Origin: Pseudoalteromonas sp. XI10
GTDB taxonomy: Bacteria > Pseudomonadota > Gammaproteobacteria > Enterobacterales > Alteromonadaceae
Direction of reading: 5' to 3'
Assembly (NCBI RefSeq): GCF_001469895.1
Contig: NZ_LOPY01000038.1
Coordinates: 1 to 64,000, forward strand
DNA: 64,000 nucleotides
Shown: in pieces, positions 6,236-17,300 of the stretch
How the letters are laid out: each line of letters starts with the position of its first letter
How positions within the stretch are numbered: the stretch's first letter is position 1
Translations under genes and position numbers: made by a program
Notes under the pieces: generated by a model
The model's input: only the letters and a program-made list of their open reading frames with translations
Told to the model about the DNA's origin: nothing
The model's database searches: none

Positions 6236-8593
6236 ATGAGCACAGTAACTAAAAAAACAAAGCTAAGCCTTGTAGTCGCAACGCTTTTAGCAACATCGGC
6301 AAATGCAAACACGAATAACGAAATTGAAGAAATTACCGTTGTTGCAAAGCCAACCAGTTATGCAAATAACGTTATTGAACCTGCCATGCTTGAGCAACAA
6401 AGTTCAGTATCAAGCGTGTTAGCCGTAATTGATAACCTACCGGGTATTAGCATCAACGAAGGTGATGCGTTTGGTGGTGACGATTGGTCAACCACCATTA
6501 CTATGCGTGGCTTTAGTATTGATGGTAATCAACAGCAATTAGGTATGACGATTGATGGTATTCCTAATGGTGGTTCTAACTATGGTGGCGGTGCAAAAGC
6601 AAACCGTTACTTAGACAGCGAAAACTTAGCAACGGTTGAAGTAGGGCAAGGTACGTCTGATATTGCCTCTGCATCACTCGAAGCATTAGGCGGTACTTTC
6701 AATTTTGTGAGTGCACAACCAAGTACCGAGCAAAGCACTACGTTTGCTTATACAACGGGCGATCATAACGCTAGCCGCTACTTTGTGAAGCACGAAACAG
6801 GCACTGTGTTTGATAATACGCAAGCCTATATTAGTTATTCACAAACAGACACTAGTCGCTGGGTTGGTGATGGTAGCAATGGTGGTAAAGACAACCAACA
6901 CATCGAAGCGAAGTTTGTATCAGACTTTAGTGACTTAACTGTAACAGGTCGTGTTTCGTATGATGATGTTCACGAAATTAACTATAACAGCATCAGTATT
7001 AGCGAGTTTGAACAAAACCCTGATTGGGATCGTTTAACTTGGAATTGGACTGGCGTGCCGCATTTTGATCAAATGTTTGCTGAGGGCTGGGGTACACTGC
7101 GTGAAAATACTCTTGCGTATGTAAAGTTTGATTACGCATTAGGTGCCACTTCAAACTTAAGCTTGTCGCCTTACTATCATAAAAACTCGGGTCGTGGCGA
7201 TTGGATCCCGCCTTATTTAACGTCACCGGTTGATGGCGATGGTAACCCAACAACAATTGGCGGCGAAAACGCTGGCAGCTACGGCTTTACAGATAGCGAC
7301 GGTAACCCACTTGCACCTGCTGCAGGTTGTACGGCAAGTTTAGAGTGGCCATGGTCTTCAGGCCCTGGCTTAAACCCAGCCTGTTACCCAGATGATGCTA
7401 TTCCAGTTATGTCGTATCGTCATACTCACTATAAAAAAGACCGCTTAGGTATGACTGGTGAGTATCAAGTAACCCTTGGCAACCATGACATAGAAGCCGG
7501 TTTTTGGTTTGAACAAACAGACCGTGATGAGTCACGTGACTGGCATAAAGTTATTGATGCCCGTATTTATCATCACTTTGACCATACGCCGTATTGGACA
7601 CAGTACAAAAACACCTTCGAAACAGATACATTCAAGTGGTACGTACAAGACTCAATTAGTTTAGGCGAATTCACACTTAATTTAGGTGCTAAACAGTACC
7701 TTGTTGAGCTGCAGCGTTATAACCATTTTGAAGATGAATACTCAGATAAAATCGACAGTGATTCAGACGTACTATTCAGCGGTGGTGTGCTTTATCAGCT
7801 ATCTGCAAGCACAGAACTATTCACCAGCTACAGCGAAAATTTTGCGGCAATTAAAGATGGTGTACTTGAACGTGATTCATCAACACTGACCGAAATTGAA
7901 CCAGAAACAGCGGAAAACATCGACCTAGGTGTGCGTTACAGCGATGACCGCTTAAGCCTAACGGCAACAGCTTACAGCATTGAGTTTGATAACCGCATTA
8001 CCTTTATTGCTCCAGGTAGTGATACCGATGGTATTGATTACACCATTGGCACGAACGGTTCTTACATCAACGTTGGTGGTATTGAGTCAACGGGTGTGGA
8101 GCTTTCAGCAAGCTATATGCTGACTGACAAATGGAATCTTTACACATCGTATACCTACAATAACTCTGAGTATCAATCGAACGATCCAAGTGCTTACAAC
8201 AGCGAGGGTGAGTTACTTGAAGATGCATCAGCCAGTTTTAAAGCGGGTGATGAAGTGATTGACTCAGCACAAGATTTATTTGTGGTATCGGCAGACTACT
8301 ACAGCGGTGATTTCCGCTTTGGTTTATCGGCTAAATACACAGGTGAGCGTTTAGGGGCATGGACTGATGAGCAAACCCGTTCGCGTAATGAGGTTGATGG
8401 TTACACCTTGGTTGATTTAAACATTGGTTATAACACCAGTCTTGATTCAGGCGTGTTTAAATCAATCGACCTTGCATTTGTGGTGAATAACCTGTTTGAT
8501 AAATCATATCTCGCAGGTGGCACAGGTAATGGCTCTACCTACTTTATTGGTGCACCACGTACCGCAGCTTTAACACTTACAGCGCAGTTTTAA
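6236..8593 (+). CDS. TonB-dependent outer-membrane receptor (phosphatase-linked)
   Basis: A 785-aa TonB-dependent receptor. It has a signal peptide (residues 1-24, ending TSANA), a TonB-box-like segment EEITVVAK at about 31-38, and a plug domain through about residue 165 with the block VLAVIDNLPGISINEGDAFGG and VEVGQGTSDI. The 22-strand barrel ends in the aromatic residue expected of outer-membrane proteins (TLTAQF). The plug has Gly-rich loops (GGSNYGGGAKAN). Such receptors import ligands too large for porins, using proton-motive force from the inner membrane. The next two genes encode secreted phosphatases, so the ligand may be an organophosphate or phosphate-bearing complex; this rests only on context. 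A hairpin terminator separates it from those genes, so expression may be partly coupled. Confidence 0.9.
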   Translation: MSTVTKKTKLSLVVATLLATSANANTNNEIEEITVVAKPTSYANNVIEPAMLEQQSSVSSVLAVIDNLPGISINEGDAFGGDDWSTTITMRGFSIDGNQQQLGMTIDGIPNGGSNYGGGAKANRYLDSENLATVEVGQGTSDIASASLEALGGTFNFVSAQPSTEQSTTFAYTTGDHNASRYFVKHETGTVFDNTQAYISYSQTDTSRWVGDGSNGGKDNQHIEAKFVSDFSDLTVTGRVSYDDVHEINYNSISISEFEQNPDWDRLTWNWTGVPHFDQMFAEGWGTLRENTLAYVKFDYALGATSNLSLSPYYHKNSGRGDWIPPYLTSPVDGDGNPTTIGGENAGSYGFTDSDGNPLAPAAGCTASLEWPWSSGPGLNPACYPDDAIPVMSYRHTHYKKDRLGMTGEYQVTLGNHDIEAGFWFEQTDRDESRDWHKVIDARIYHHFDHTPYWTQYKNTFETDTFKWYVQDSISLGEFTLNLGAKQYLVELQRYNHFEDEYSDKIDSDSDVLFSGGVLYQLSASTELFTSYSENFAAIKDGVLERDSSTLTEIEPETAENIDLGVRYSDDRLSLTATAYSIEFDNRITFIAPGSDTDGIDYTIGTNGSYINVGGIESTGVELSASYMLTDKWNLYTSYTYNNSEYQSNDPSAYNSEGELLEDASASFKAGDEVIDSAQDLFVVSADYYSGDFRFGLSAKYTGERLGAWTDEQTRSRNEVDGYTLVDLNIGYNTSLDSGVFKSIDLAFVVNNLFDKSYLAGGTGNGSTYFIGAPRTAALTLTAQF

Positions 8594-8614
8594 GTAATAA
8601 GCTAACGTTTAAAT

Positions 8615-8638
8615 AGCCCATCGTTGATGGGCTTTTTT
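8615..8638 (+). terminator. Terminator or attenuator between receptor and phosphatase genes
   Basis: AGCCCATC and GATGGGCT pair around a three-base loop, followed by a run of T. The next gene starts 12 bases further on, so it probably depends on read-through. Confidence 0.8.
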
Positions 8639-8649
8639 GCAGGTGAAAT

Positions 8650-9777
8650 ATGAAAAAATTAATTTTAGCCACGGCGGTGGTAGCAGCATCACTATTAAGC
8701 TTAAACAGTAAAGCTGCCGACAATGTAGTGCTCGTGACCCTTGACGGCCTTCGCTGGCAAGAAGTGTTCTCTGGTGCAGATAAAAACCTAATCTATAACA
8801 CTGATTTTGTTGCAGATACAGATGAGCTAAAGGCGCTTTTTTGGCGAGATGACCAAGCACAGCGTACTCAAGCGTTAATGCCATTTTTTAGCGAGACATT
8901 GGCAAAGCAAGGCGTTTTGATTGGCGATAGAACTCAAGGCTCATTGATGTCGGTAAGCAACCCGTGGTATTTCTCATACCCAGGATACAGTGAAATTTTA
9001 ACCGGCATGGTAGATGAAAATATCGATAGTAACGATAAAGTGCCTAACCCGAATAAAACCATTTTAGAGAGTTTAAATTCTCAGCCAGAGTTTAAAGGTA
9101 AAACCGCGCTTTTTGGTAGCTGGGATGTGTTTCCCTATATTGTAAATCGTGAGCGCAGTGGAGTGTTTGTTAATGCTGGCTTTGAAGCTTTTGATGCTGT
9201 GAAGTCAGAGGAAGTGACTCTGCTAAACCAAATGCAAAGCGAGATCCCAAGTCCTTGGCACAATGTTCGCCTCGACAGCTTTACCTACCGATTTGCCAAA
9301 CAATATCTATTAAATAAACAGCCGCGTTTACTTGTTATTAGCTTGGGTGAAACCGATGACTTTGCTCATAACGGTAAATACGATGCCTATTTAAAATCGG
9401 CTAAACAAAGTGATGCGTTTATTCGTGACCTTTGGCAAACAATTCAACAAACACCGGGCTATAAAGACAACACTACAATGATCATTACCACCGATCATGG
9501 CCGTGGCAGTCATGCTGATGATTGGCAGCATCATAGTTCTAAGCGTGCTTTAGCTCGTTCAGAGCAAGGTAAGAAACGTTTTCCAAACGGCATTGTTGGC
9601 TCTGAGCATATTTGGTTAGCGGCGATAGGCCCAGATATAAAAGCAAAGGGCTTAATAAAGACCAAAAATGAGCTTAAACAAGCGCAAGTGGCTGCAACTG
9701 TGTTGAGCGTTTTAGGCATCAACAGCCAGCAAGTTAACCCGAAGATGGCAGCGCCGATTAAGGAGATTTTAAAATGA
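8650..9777 (+). CDS. Secreted alkaline-phosphatase-superfamily phosphohydrolase
   Basis: A 375-aa protein with a Sec signal peptide (residues 1-22, cleaved after SKA). It shows the metal-site logic of the alkaline phosphatase/nucleotide pyrophosphatase superfamily. The first Asp is in VTLDGLRWQEVFSG (Asp32). The nucleophile segment FSYPGYSEILTG aligns with the FPNHYTLVTG-type motif of phosphodiesterases and puts Ser109 in the nucleophile position. The later metal ligands are in LGETDDFAH and TTDHGRG. The product should therefore hydrolyse phosphate mono- or diesters, or possibly sulfate esters, in the periplasm. Its stop codon overlaps the start of the PhoD-like gene (ATGA). The substrate cannot be told from sequence. 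Confidence 0.82.
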   Translation: MKKLILATAVVAASLLSLNSKAADNVVLVTLDGLRWQEVFSGADKNLIYNTDFVADTDELKALFWRDDQAQRTQALMPFFSETLAKQGVLIGDRTQGSLMSVSNPWYFSYPGYSEILTGMVDENIDSNDKVPNPNKTILESLNSQPEFKGKTALFGSWDVFPYIVNRERSGVFVNAGFEAFDAVKSEEVTLLNQMQSEIPSPWHNVRLDSFTYRFAKQYLLNKQPRLLVISLGETDDFAHNGKYDAYLKSAKQSDAFIRDLWQTIQQTPGYKDNTTMIITTDHGRGSHADDWQHHSSKRALARSEQGKKRFPNGIVGSEHIWLAAIGPDIKAKGLIKTKNELKQAQVAATVLSVLGINSQQVNPKMAAPIKEILK

Positions 9778-10835
9778 GTTTAACGCTTAGTTTTTTTAGA
9801 AGCGCCTTATCTGGACTAATGCTGGTTAGTTGTGCGAGTGCGATTGCCGCACCGAGTAAAATTTTGTTTGGCTCATGTGGTCATCAAGACAAAGCTATTC
9901 CCATTTTTGATGCTATCAACAAAGAGCAAGCCGATTTATTTATGTTCCTTGGCGATAACATTTATGGAGATACCGAAGATATGTCGGTACTTGCCGATAA
10001 ATATCAACGTTTAGGGCAAAAGCCGGGCTTTAAAACATTACGTGCAAATACACCTATAATAGCCATGTGGGATGACCATGATTATGGCGAAAATGACGCT
10101 GGCAGCGAATACCCAAAAAAACAGCAATCACGAAAAATCATGCTCGACTTTTGGCAAGAGCCAGCGGATTCTGCTCGCAGAACTCGTGAAGATGGTATTT
10201 ACACTTCGTACACGTACGGTGAAGGTGAGCAAACAGTAAAAGTCATCATGCCTGATCTGCGTTTTAATCGTGCACCGTTGAATCACGTATCAGCGATGAC
10301 CTATCAACTTGAGCGAAAACCTGCAAAACAAGGGCCTTATAGTCCAACAACCGATAAAAACGCCTCTATGCTTGGCGAAAGCCAATGGCAATGGCTCGAA
10401 CAAGAGCTTAAGTCAGATGAAAAGATAAAAATCATTGCCTCAAGCTTGCAGCTATTAGCTGATTTTACGGGCTGGGAGTCATGGGCTAATTATCCGGCTG
10501 ATCGTGAGCGTTTATTTGCGCTTATTAAAAAGCATAAAGTAAATGGTGTGATTATTGTCAGTGGTGATACTCACTGGGGTGAGCTGTCTAAGTATCAACA
10601 AAACCTAGATTATCCACTTTACGAAATGACCAGCTCTGGGCTTACAGAAAAGTGGAAAGATGTTAGCCCTAATAAACACCGTGTGGGTGATTACACTCAT
10701 GAGGTTAACTACGGCGATTTAACAATCGATTGGCAAAAAGCAGACCCTACCATTCGTATTGCGCTTAAAGGTATCAAGGGTGATGAGATAATGCACACCG
10801 AGTTCGCGTTATCTACGATAAGCCCATACCAGTAA
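9774..10835 (+). CDS. PhoD-like metallophosphatase
   Basis: A 353-aa PhoD-family phosphatase/phosphodiesterase, probably exported (residues 1-25, hydrophobic with a CASAIAA cleavage region). The family binds Fe/Ca. The signature segments appear in order: LFGSCGHQD, FLGDNIYGDTEDM, MWDDHDYGENDAGSEYPKK, and the C-terminal SGDTHWGEL. It is shorter than Bacillus PhoD (about 550 aa) and lacks that enzyme's N-terminal domain, as in many marine relatives. It is translationally coupled to the preceding phosphatase through a 4-base overlap, so the two probably act on the same extracellular phosphorus source. A hairpin follows the gene. Confidence 0.85.
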   Translation: MSLTLSFFRSALSGLMLVSCASAIAAPSKILFGSCGHQDKAIPIFDAINKEQADLFMFLGDNIYGDTEDMSVLADKYQRLGQKPGFKTLRANTPIIAMWDDHDYGENDAGSEYPKKQQSRKIMLDFWQEPADSARRTREDGIYTSYTYGEGEQTVKVIMPDLRFNRAPLNHVSAMTYQLERKPAKQGPYSPTTDKNASMLGESQWQWLEQELKSDEKIKIIASSLQLLADFTGWESWANYPADRERLFALIKKHKVNGVIIVSGDTHWGELSKYQQNLDYPLYEMTSSGLTEKWKDVSPNKHRVGDYTHEVNYGDLTIDWQKADPTIRIALKGIKGDEIMHTEFALSTISPYQ

Positions 10836-10880
10836 ATATTGCCTGCTGTGCATATCCTTAACATATGCCCGCAGTTCATG

Positions 10881-10917
10881 CCCGTAAACATGTTATAAGC
10901 CTTGTTTGCGGGTATTT
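10881..10917 (+). terminator. Probable terminator of the phosphatase genes
   Basis: CCCGTAAACA and TGTTTGCGGG pair with one G-U, with a 12-base loop and a short T-rich tail. Confidence 0.55.
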
Positions 10918-10988
10918 CTCTCTATCCCATCTAATTAAAATATCTTACACTGTGTCAATTAGTTAGTTTCAAGCAAGGACAGTGTAAA

Positions 10989-13900
10989 GTGCTGAATATA
11001 ATTCAATCAAATCGCATGGAAGCACTGCAAGCGCGGTTTCACGCTCTTCTTAAAGTTAATCCATTAACGAGTCCCTTTAAAAAAGAAATTGTGCTTGTGC
11101 AGTCACCGGGCATGTCGCAGTGGCTAAAAATAGGTTTAAGTGAACACTTAGGGATTGCCGCTCAGGTTGATTTTCCACTGCCTTCGAGTTTTATATGGCA
11201 GCTTTATCAACAATTATTGCCTGATGTACCTAGTGAATCACCGTATAACAAAGCTAACCTTGCTTGGAAGCTGTTTGCTATTTTACCAAACTGCATTGAT
11301 GAGCCGCTGTACTTACCGCTGAAAACCTATTTAGATGGTGATAGCGAAGGGCAAAAAACCTTTGCCTTGTGCGAGAAAATTGCTGACGTTTATGACCAAT
11401 ATTTAATGTATCGCCCCAATTGGATTGCCACTTGGGAGCAGGGCATCGATGAGCTTGATGATGTTGATGTGGGCATTGCGCCATGGCAGCCAGATCTCTG
11501 GCGTAAGCTGGTGGCGCACAGTAAAGAACTTGGGCAAAGCCAATATCACCGTGCCAACATGCAAGACAAACTCCTTGCAGCCCTTGAAAAAATGGACGCA
11601 AGCCAATTACCTGAGCGTATTAGTTTATTTGGTATTTCTGCAATTGCGAGCAGCCAGCTTGAAGTATTTCAGGCCATTGCGAAAAAAACGCAGGTGTTTT
11701 TGTTTTTCTTTAACCCAAGTGAACATTACTGGGGCGACACACTCGATGAAAAAACAGCAGCCAAGATTGCTGCTAAATATGCTAAACGCCCGCAGTTGCA
11801 AGCGCTTCAAGACAGCGCTAAAAACCCTGATCACGAGTACTTTTTTATTGGTAACCCGTTACTCTCGTCATGGGGTAAATTAGGCCGAGACTATTTTGAG
11901 CAGTTACTGCAACTAGATGCGCAGTGGCTTGACGGATTCGATAACGAGTTTGATCAAAGCTTGTTATCGCAAATACAGTCTGAAATTTACCAATTAGCCT
12001 TCAAGGGTGAGTCATTAACGCCTGATAAAGAATGGTTTATTAATGACGAAGGCAAATTGCCGATTCAGGCTAATGACACCAGTATTGTGCTGAGTGATTG
12101 TCACACGCCACTTCGTGAAGTAGAACGATTACATGATTACTTACTCAATTTATTCAATGAAAATAAAGAGCTAACACCGAAAGATATTATTGTAATGATG
12201 CCGGATGTTGGCACATACAGCCCGTATATTGAGGCGGTGTTTGGTGGTGCCGAAGGGCGACGTTTTATTCCTTATGCGTTAGCCGATTTAGCGATAGAGC
12301 AAGAAAAACCAGTACTTAGCTCGTTTGCTAGTTTAACCGATTTACCTTACTCACGCTTTGGTGTGTCTGACATTCTTGATTTACTGCAAGTCACACAAAT
12401 TGCCGAGAAGTTTAACCTCGAAGCCCATGAATATGAGCAAATTGGTTTTTGGCTTGAACGCGTTGGCGTTAAATGGGGCTTAGATGCCGCCCACAAAGAC
12501 AGTTTTGGCTTACCCGCAATAGATTTAAACACTTGGCAACATGGCCTAAACCGCTTGTTACTTGGCGTTGCACAACGTGATGAACAATTGCCGTTTTCGG
12601 GAATTTACAGTGCCGATGAAGTTGAGGGCATGGCATTAAATACCTTAAATAAACTCATTGAATTTATTGATGTACTGGCCCGTTATAAAGCCAAGCTGCA
12701 AGCTGATGCACCACTTAACGAAAAAGCAGAAATTCTAAAAGAATTATTAAACGATGTGTACAGCGATGAAGGCGAACAAAGCTGGGATTTATTAGTGCTG
12801 CAAAAAGTGCTCGATACACTGATTAAGCATTATGACAATGGCGATTACCAACAAGCTGTTTCGCAGCGCATTGTTAGTTACCTTGTAAAACAAGGTATTC
12901 AAGAAAAAGGCGTAGGACAGCGCTTTTTAGTGGGGCAAGTTAACTTTTGTACGCTGATGCCAATGCGTGCAGTGCCATTTAAAGTGGTGTGCATGCTAGG
13001 TTTAAATGATGCGGATTATCCGCGTACAGTTCAGCCAATTGGTTTTGACTTAGTGCCTTTCTCAAAACGCCAAAAAGGCGACCGCTCTCGTAAGCTCGAC
13101 GACCGTTACCTGTTTTTAGAAGCGATTTTAAGTGCCCGTGAGAATTTATACATCAGTTATATTGGCCGTTCTTGTTTTGATAACCAACCAAGAATGCCCT
13201 CAACTTTAGTGAGCGAGCTGCTGGAATACATAGCCCGTAGTTTTGAGTTTGCTGATCAAGACACTCACTTAAAGCTACCAGAGGCGCTGATTAATTATCA
13301 GCACTTACAGCCATTTAACTCGGCTTATTATCTAACAGAGAAAACGGATGACGAGCAAAAAGCAAACAAACCGTTAGCCACACAATTACACAGCTATAAC
13401 CCTGTGTGGATGCCAACTCAAGCTGTTAACCCTGAGCCACAGCAAGCTCTTAGTGTTAAGCCAGAAAGTAGTGTTGAGTTAACTCAGTTTATTCGCAGTA
13501 TTTGCCAGCCGCACGAGAGCTTTTATCAGCAAAGTTTGGGTTTACGCTTACCGCAATTTAACGATATCGCTAAAGATGAAGAGCCATTTAGTTTAGATGC
13601 ATTACGCCGCTACTTTTACCTTGACGAAATTCTCGAAGCGAGCATTCAAGAGCTACCGCTTAACAAAGCGCAAATAATGCAGCGCGGTGAATTACCTCAA
13701 GCCCATGTCGGCGATCTTGTGTTTGAAAGTATGCAGCACCGAGTTGATGCGCTTGCAGGGCAAGTAAAAGCGCATATTCAAGGTGATGAAGCATTACCCG
13801 TTGAAGTAAATATTAAAATTGCCAACACCACTTTAGAAGGTTGGTTAAATCATATTTATGGTCAAAAACAGGTGTTTTATCGCACCGCCAGTATTAAAGC

Positions 13901-14312
13901 AAAAGATGTTATTCGCGGCTTTGTGCATCATTTAGCAGCTCAAATAATGGGCCAGCCTGTTGAAACCCTTATTCTTGGTTTAGACAAGCAAATTAGTTTT
14001 TCACCCTTGTCAGAAGACGATGCCCGTAGCTATTTAAATGATTGGTTTTCGCTTTATGAAACGCTTTTAACTCGCCCTGTAGCGTTTTTCCCGGTCAGTG
14101 GTTACGAGTACATAAAAACAGACAAAGACATGGTTAAAGCAAATAATAAGTTCGCACCGCAATACATAGGCATAGGTGAAGGTGAAAACCCGTATATTCG
14201 TTTAACCATAAAGAGCCTTAAAGACTGTGAAGAAGAGTTTATAAAATGGAGCGAGCTGCTGTTATCGCCAATTGTTGAATTAGCACAGGAGGCAGATCAT
14301 GCAAACGCTTAA
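10989..14312 (+). CDS. recC: Exodeoxyribonuclease V gamma subunit RecC
   Basis: RecC is the large scaffold of RecBCD, the complex that resects double-strand ends and recognises Chi. The 1107-aa length is close to the E. coli subunit (1122 aa). The N-terminal segment has the family pattern IVLVQSPGMSQWLKIGLSEHLG and FPLPSSFIWQLYQ. The middle contains MLGLNDADYPR and the DRYLFLEAILSARENLYISY block of inactivated helicase/nuclease domains. It starts with GTG at 10989 after AAGGACA. It overlaps recB by 14 bases. ptrA, which sits between recC and recB in enteric bacteria, is not present. Confidence 0.95.
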   Translation: MLNIIQSNRMEALQARFHALLKVNPLTSPFKKEIVLVQSPGMSQWLKIGLSEHLGIAAQVDFPLPSSFIWQLYQQLLPDVPSESPYNKANLAWKLFAILPNCIDEPLYLPLKTYLDGDSEGQKTFALCEKIADVYDQYLMYRPNWIATWEQGIDELDDVDVGIAPWQPDLWRKLVAHSKELGQSQYHRANMQDKLLAALEKMDASQLPERISLFGISAIASSQLEVFQAIAKKTQVFLFFFNPSEHYWGDTLDEKTAAKIAAKYAKRPQLQALQDSAKNPDHEYFFIGNPLLSSWGKLGRDYFEQLLQLDAQWLDGFDNEFDQSLLSQIQSEIYQLAFKGESLTPDKEWFINDEGKLPIQANDTSIVLSDCHTPLREVERLHDYLLNLFNENKELTPKDIIVMMPDVGTYSPYIEAVFGGAEGRRFIPYALADLAIEQEKPVLSSFASLTDLPYSRFGVSDILDLLQVTQIAEKFNLEAHEYEQIGFWLERVGVKWGLDAAHKDSFGLPAIDLNTWQHGLNRLLLGVAQRDEQLPFSGIYSADEVEGMALNTLNKLIEFIDVLARYKAKLQADAPLNEKAEILKELLNDVYSDEGEQSWDLLVLQKVLDTLIKHYDNGDYQQAVSQRIVSYLVKQGIQEKGVGQRFLVGQVNFCTLMPMRAVPFKVVCMLGLNDADYPRTVQPIGFDLVPFSKRQKGDRSRKLDDRYLFLEAILSARENLYISYIGRSCFDNQPRMPSTLVSELLEYIARSFEFADQDTHLKLPEALINYQHLQPFNSAYYLTEKTDDEQKANKPLATQLHSYNPVWMPTQAVNPEPQQALSVKPESSVELTQFIRSICQPHESFYQQSLGLRLPQFNDIAKDEEPFSLDALRRYFYLDEILEASIQELPLNKAQIMQRGELPQAHVGDLVFESMQHRVDALAGQVKAHIQGDEALPVEVNIKIANTTLEGWLNHIYGQKQVFYRTASIKAKDVIRGFVHHLAAQIMGQPVETLILGLDKQISFSPLSEDDARSYLNDWFSLYETLLTRPVAFFPVSGYEYIKTDKDMVKANNKFAPQYIGIGEGENPYIRLTIKSLKDCEEEFIKWSELLLSPIVELAQEADHANA

Positions 14313-17300
14313 TCCAATGAGTATGGCGCTGTGTGGGCAAAGCCTTATTGAAGCCAGTGCCGGTACAGGTAAAACCTACACCATCACAGGTTTGTATTTA
14401 CGGTATTTGTTGGGCTTACAAAAAGCGACCGGTGAAGATGAACAATTAAATACGCCGCTGAGTGTTGAGCAAATACTGGTGGTGACCTTTACTGAGGCCG
14501 CAACTCAAGAAATTAAAGACCGTGTAAGGGCGCGTATAATCAATGCCAGAGATGCTCTGCTTGGTAAAAAGCCTGATGATGAGCTGATTGAGCAAATAAT
14601 TAACGAGGTAACTGACAAACACGCCGCATTTGATTTGCTAGACGCTGCGGCAAAGTCGATGGATGAAGCCGCTATATTCACTATTCATGGCTTTTGTCAG
14701 CGAATGCTGAAACAACATGCCTTTGAATCCGGCGTGGCGTTTAACTTAGAGTTTATTTTAGATGAGCGTGAGCTCATTCAAGAAACCCTTAATGACTTTT
14801 GGCGTGCCTTTGTTTACCCACAATCAAAAGAGCGCACCCAAGCAATTACCGATATTTTCCCAGTGCCTGCATCACTGTATTCACAGGTGGTGAGTTTACT
14901 CAATAAACAAGGGGCAACAATTACCCCTGAGTATGACCTTGACGAAATATGGCAAGCGCGCGACAACTTTGTGGCAAAAGTACCGGCATTTAAAGCGGCG
15001 TGCCGTGAGACTGAGTTTATTAATGCCGTAAAAGCATCTGATTTAAGTGGCTCAAAAACTCCAGGTCGAAAAAACAGCCTTGCTGCGCTTGAAGAGTATA
15101 TAAACAATGATGAGCTATTTTTTGTATTTGGTACCAGTAAATACTCGTTTGAAGTGTGGAGCACAGAAAATTTAAGCGACCCTGCAAATTATAAGAAAAA
15201 CGGCAGCTTGCTTAGTCATGAAATGCTGGCTCGGTTTGATGAAATGGCGCAACTTAGTAGCCTTATCAATAACGGGTTGAATATTGCGATAGTGCAATAT
15301 GCTGCTAAATGGGTGGCAAATGCATTAGTTAAACGTAAGCAAGAACAAGGCGTGATCACCCCTGATGACTTATTAAGTAACTTGCATCAGGCACTTTTAA
15401 GTGAGCAAGGCCAAGCATTAAGTGAAAAAATTGCCGCCTTGTTTCCAGTTGCCATGATTGACGAATTCCAAGATACCGACCCAATCCAATATGGTATTTT
15501 TAGCCGCATTTATGGCATTAAAAACACCACCCTTGCCATGATAGGCGACCCAAAACAGGCTATTTATGGTTTCCGTGGTGCAGATATTTTTACTTATATT
15601 GGCGCAAAACAAGCCGTTTCAGATGATAAGCAATACACTCTAGATACCAACTATCGCTCAAGTGAAGGGGTTGTTGATAGTGTAAACCGTTTATTTGCTA
15701 AAAATGACAATAGCTTTATTTACAACGATGCGATCCCATTTCAAAAGGTTAATGCCAAAGGTAAACAGCAAGACAAAGCGTTTTTAATAAACGGTGAAAT
15801 GCCAAGTGCGTTTGAATTTTCGGTTTTTGTTGATGAGTACGCCGAAGCGAACAACAAGGCAACCAGCAAAGGGGTGGCTCAACAAGCATTGGCTTTGCAG
15901 TATACGAAAAAAATTACTGAGCTACTAAAGCAAGCTAATGCAGGCCATGCAACTATTGCAGGAAAACCACTTACTGCCGCCGATATCTGTGTGTTAGTGC
16001 GTGACCGAAACGAAGCACAGCTTATGAAAACAGCACTGGCAGAAGCCGCCATTGCCAGCGTGTATTTGTCCCGTGATAGTGTGTTTAACCAAGAGCTTAG
16101 TCATCATTTACTGAACTTTTTAACGGCATTGCATGGACAGTATGATGAGTCATTACTGCGTGGTGTACTAGCAGGGCCATTGTTTTGTTTAAGCTACAAC
16201 CGTATTTATGAGCTTCACGAAAACGAAAGTGCATGGCAAGAACATCTAAACTTTTTTGCTCAGCTTGCCCACATTTGGCATAAACAAGGCGCAATGGCGA
16301 TGCTCGAGCGTTTATTAAGCCATAATCAGCTCGCAGCACGTTGGCAAGGCTTAGGCTACAACGTTGAACGCTGGCTCACCGATTTCCGTCATTTAGGTGA
16401 AATCTTACAGCAAAAGCAAATTGAGCTTGAGGGCACCCATCGATTGCTGCGTTGGTTTGCACAAAAAGTTAGTCAACAAGATGGCGAAGCGGTGCAAGTA
16501 CGCCTAGAAAGCGATGCAAATTTGGTGAAAATTGTCACTATGCACGCCTCAAAAGGCTTAGAGTACCCGATTGTATTCATGCCGTTTGCCTGTGGCTACC
16601 GTGAAAGCAAAGAAGCCCTTTACCATAAAGACGGTAAGCTTATTTATGACCTTGCTAAAAGTGACGACGCAATGCAAAAAGCAGAGCAAGAGCGCTTAGC
16701 TGAAGATTTACGATTACTTTATGTGGCATTGACACGTGCCGTGCATTTTTGTTCTGTGGGGATGTATAACATTGCCCAAGGTCGTAGCGCTCGCCCAGGT
16801 ATTCAAAGTACCAGCATTGGCCACGTATTATTTGCAGGGTTAGAGATTAAATCGGGCGATGAATGGCGCGCGTTGTTACAACAATTTTGTGAAGGCTCTG
16901 CGCACATGCACTATGAGGCGTTTAGCCAAGCAGGTGAACTTGAAAAGTTAACATTTGCTGGTGCAGACAGTGAGCAAGCCTATCAAGTTAATACTGTTAA
17001 AGCAGACATTCAGCGTGATTGGCGCTCAACCAGCTTTAGTAGCTTAACGCTGAAAAAGCATACTGATCAAATAGAGCTTGGCCGCAGTGATGAAGACCAC
17101 GAAAAAGATGAGTTTTTAGCCCAAAATGCCAATGCTTTAACACCTTACAGCTTCCCTAAAGGCGCAAAGCCAGGTAGTTGTTTGCATGAAATATTTGAGC
17201 AATTAGACTTTACCGACCCTTATGCGTTAAAGCGTCCAGCCATGGAGCAAGACGACCACGCCCTTGATAAAGTGATCAAAACGTTATTCGAAAAATACCA

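Noticed and set aside
11425-11883. 152-codon open frame inside recC in another phase
   Set aside because: It is fully inside the well-supported recC coding sequence and has no family resemblance.
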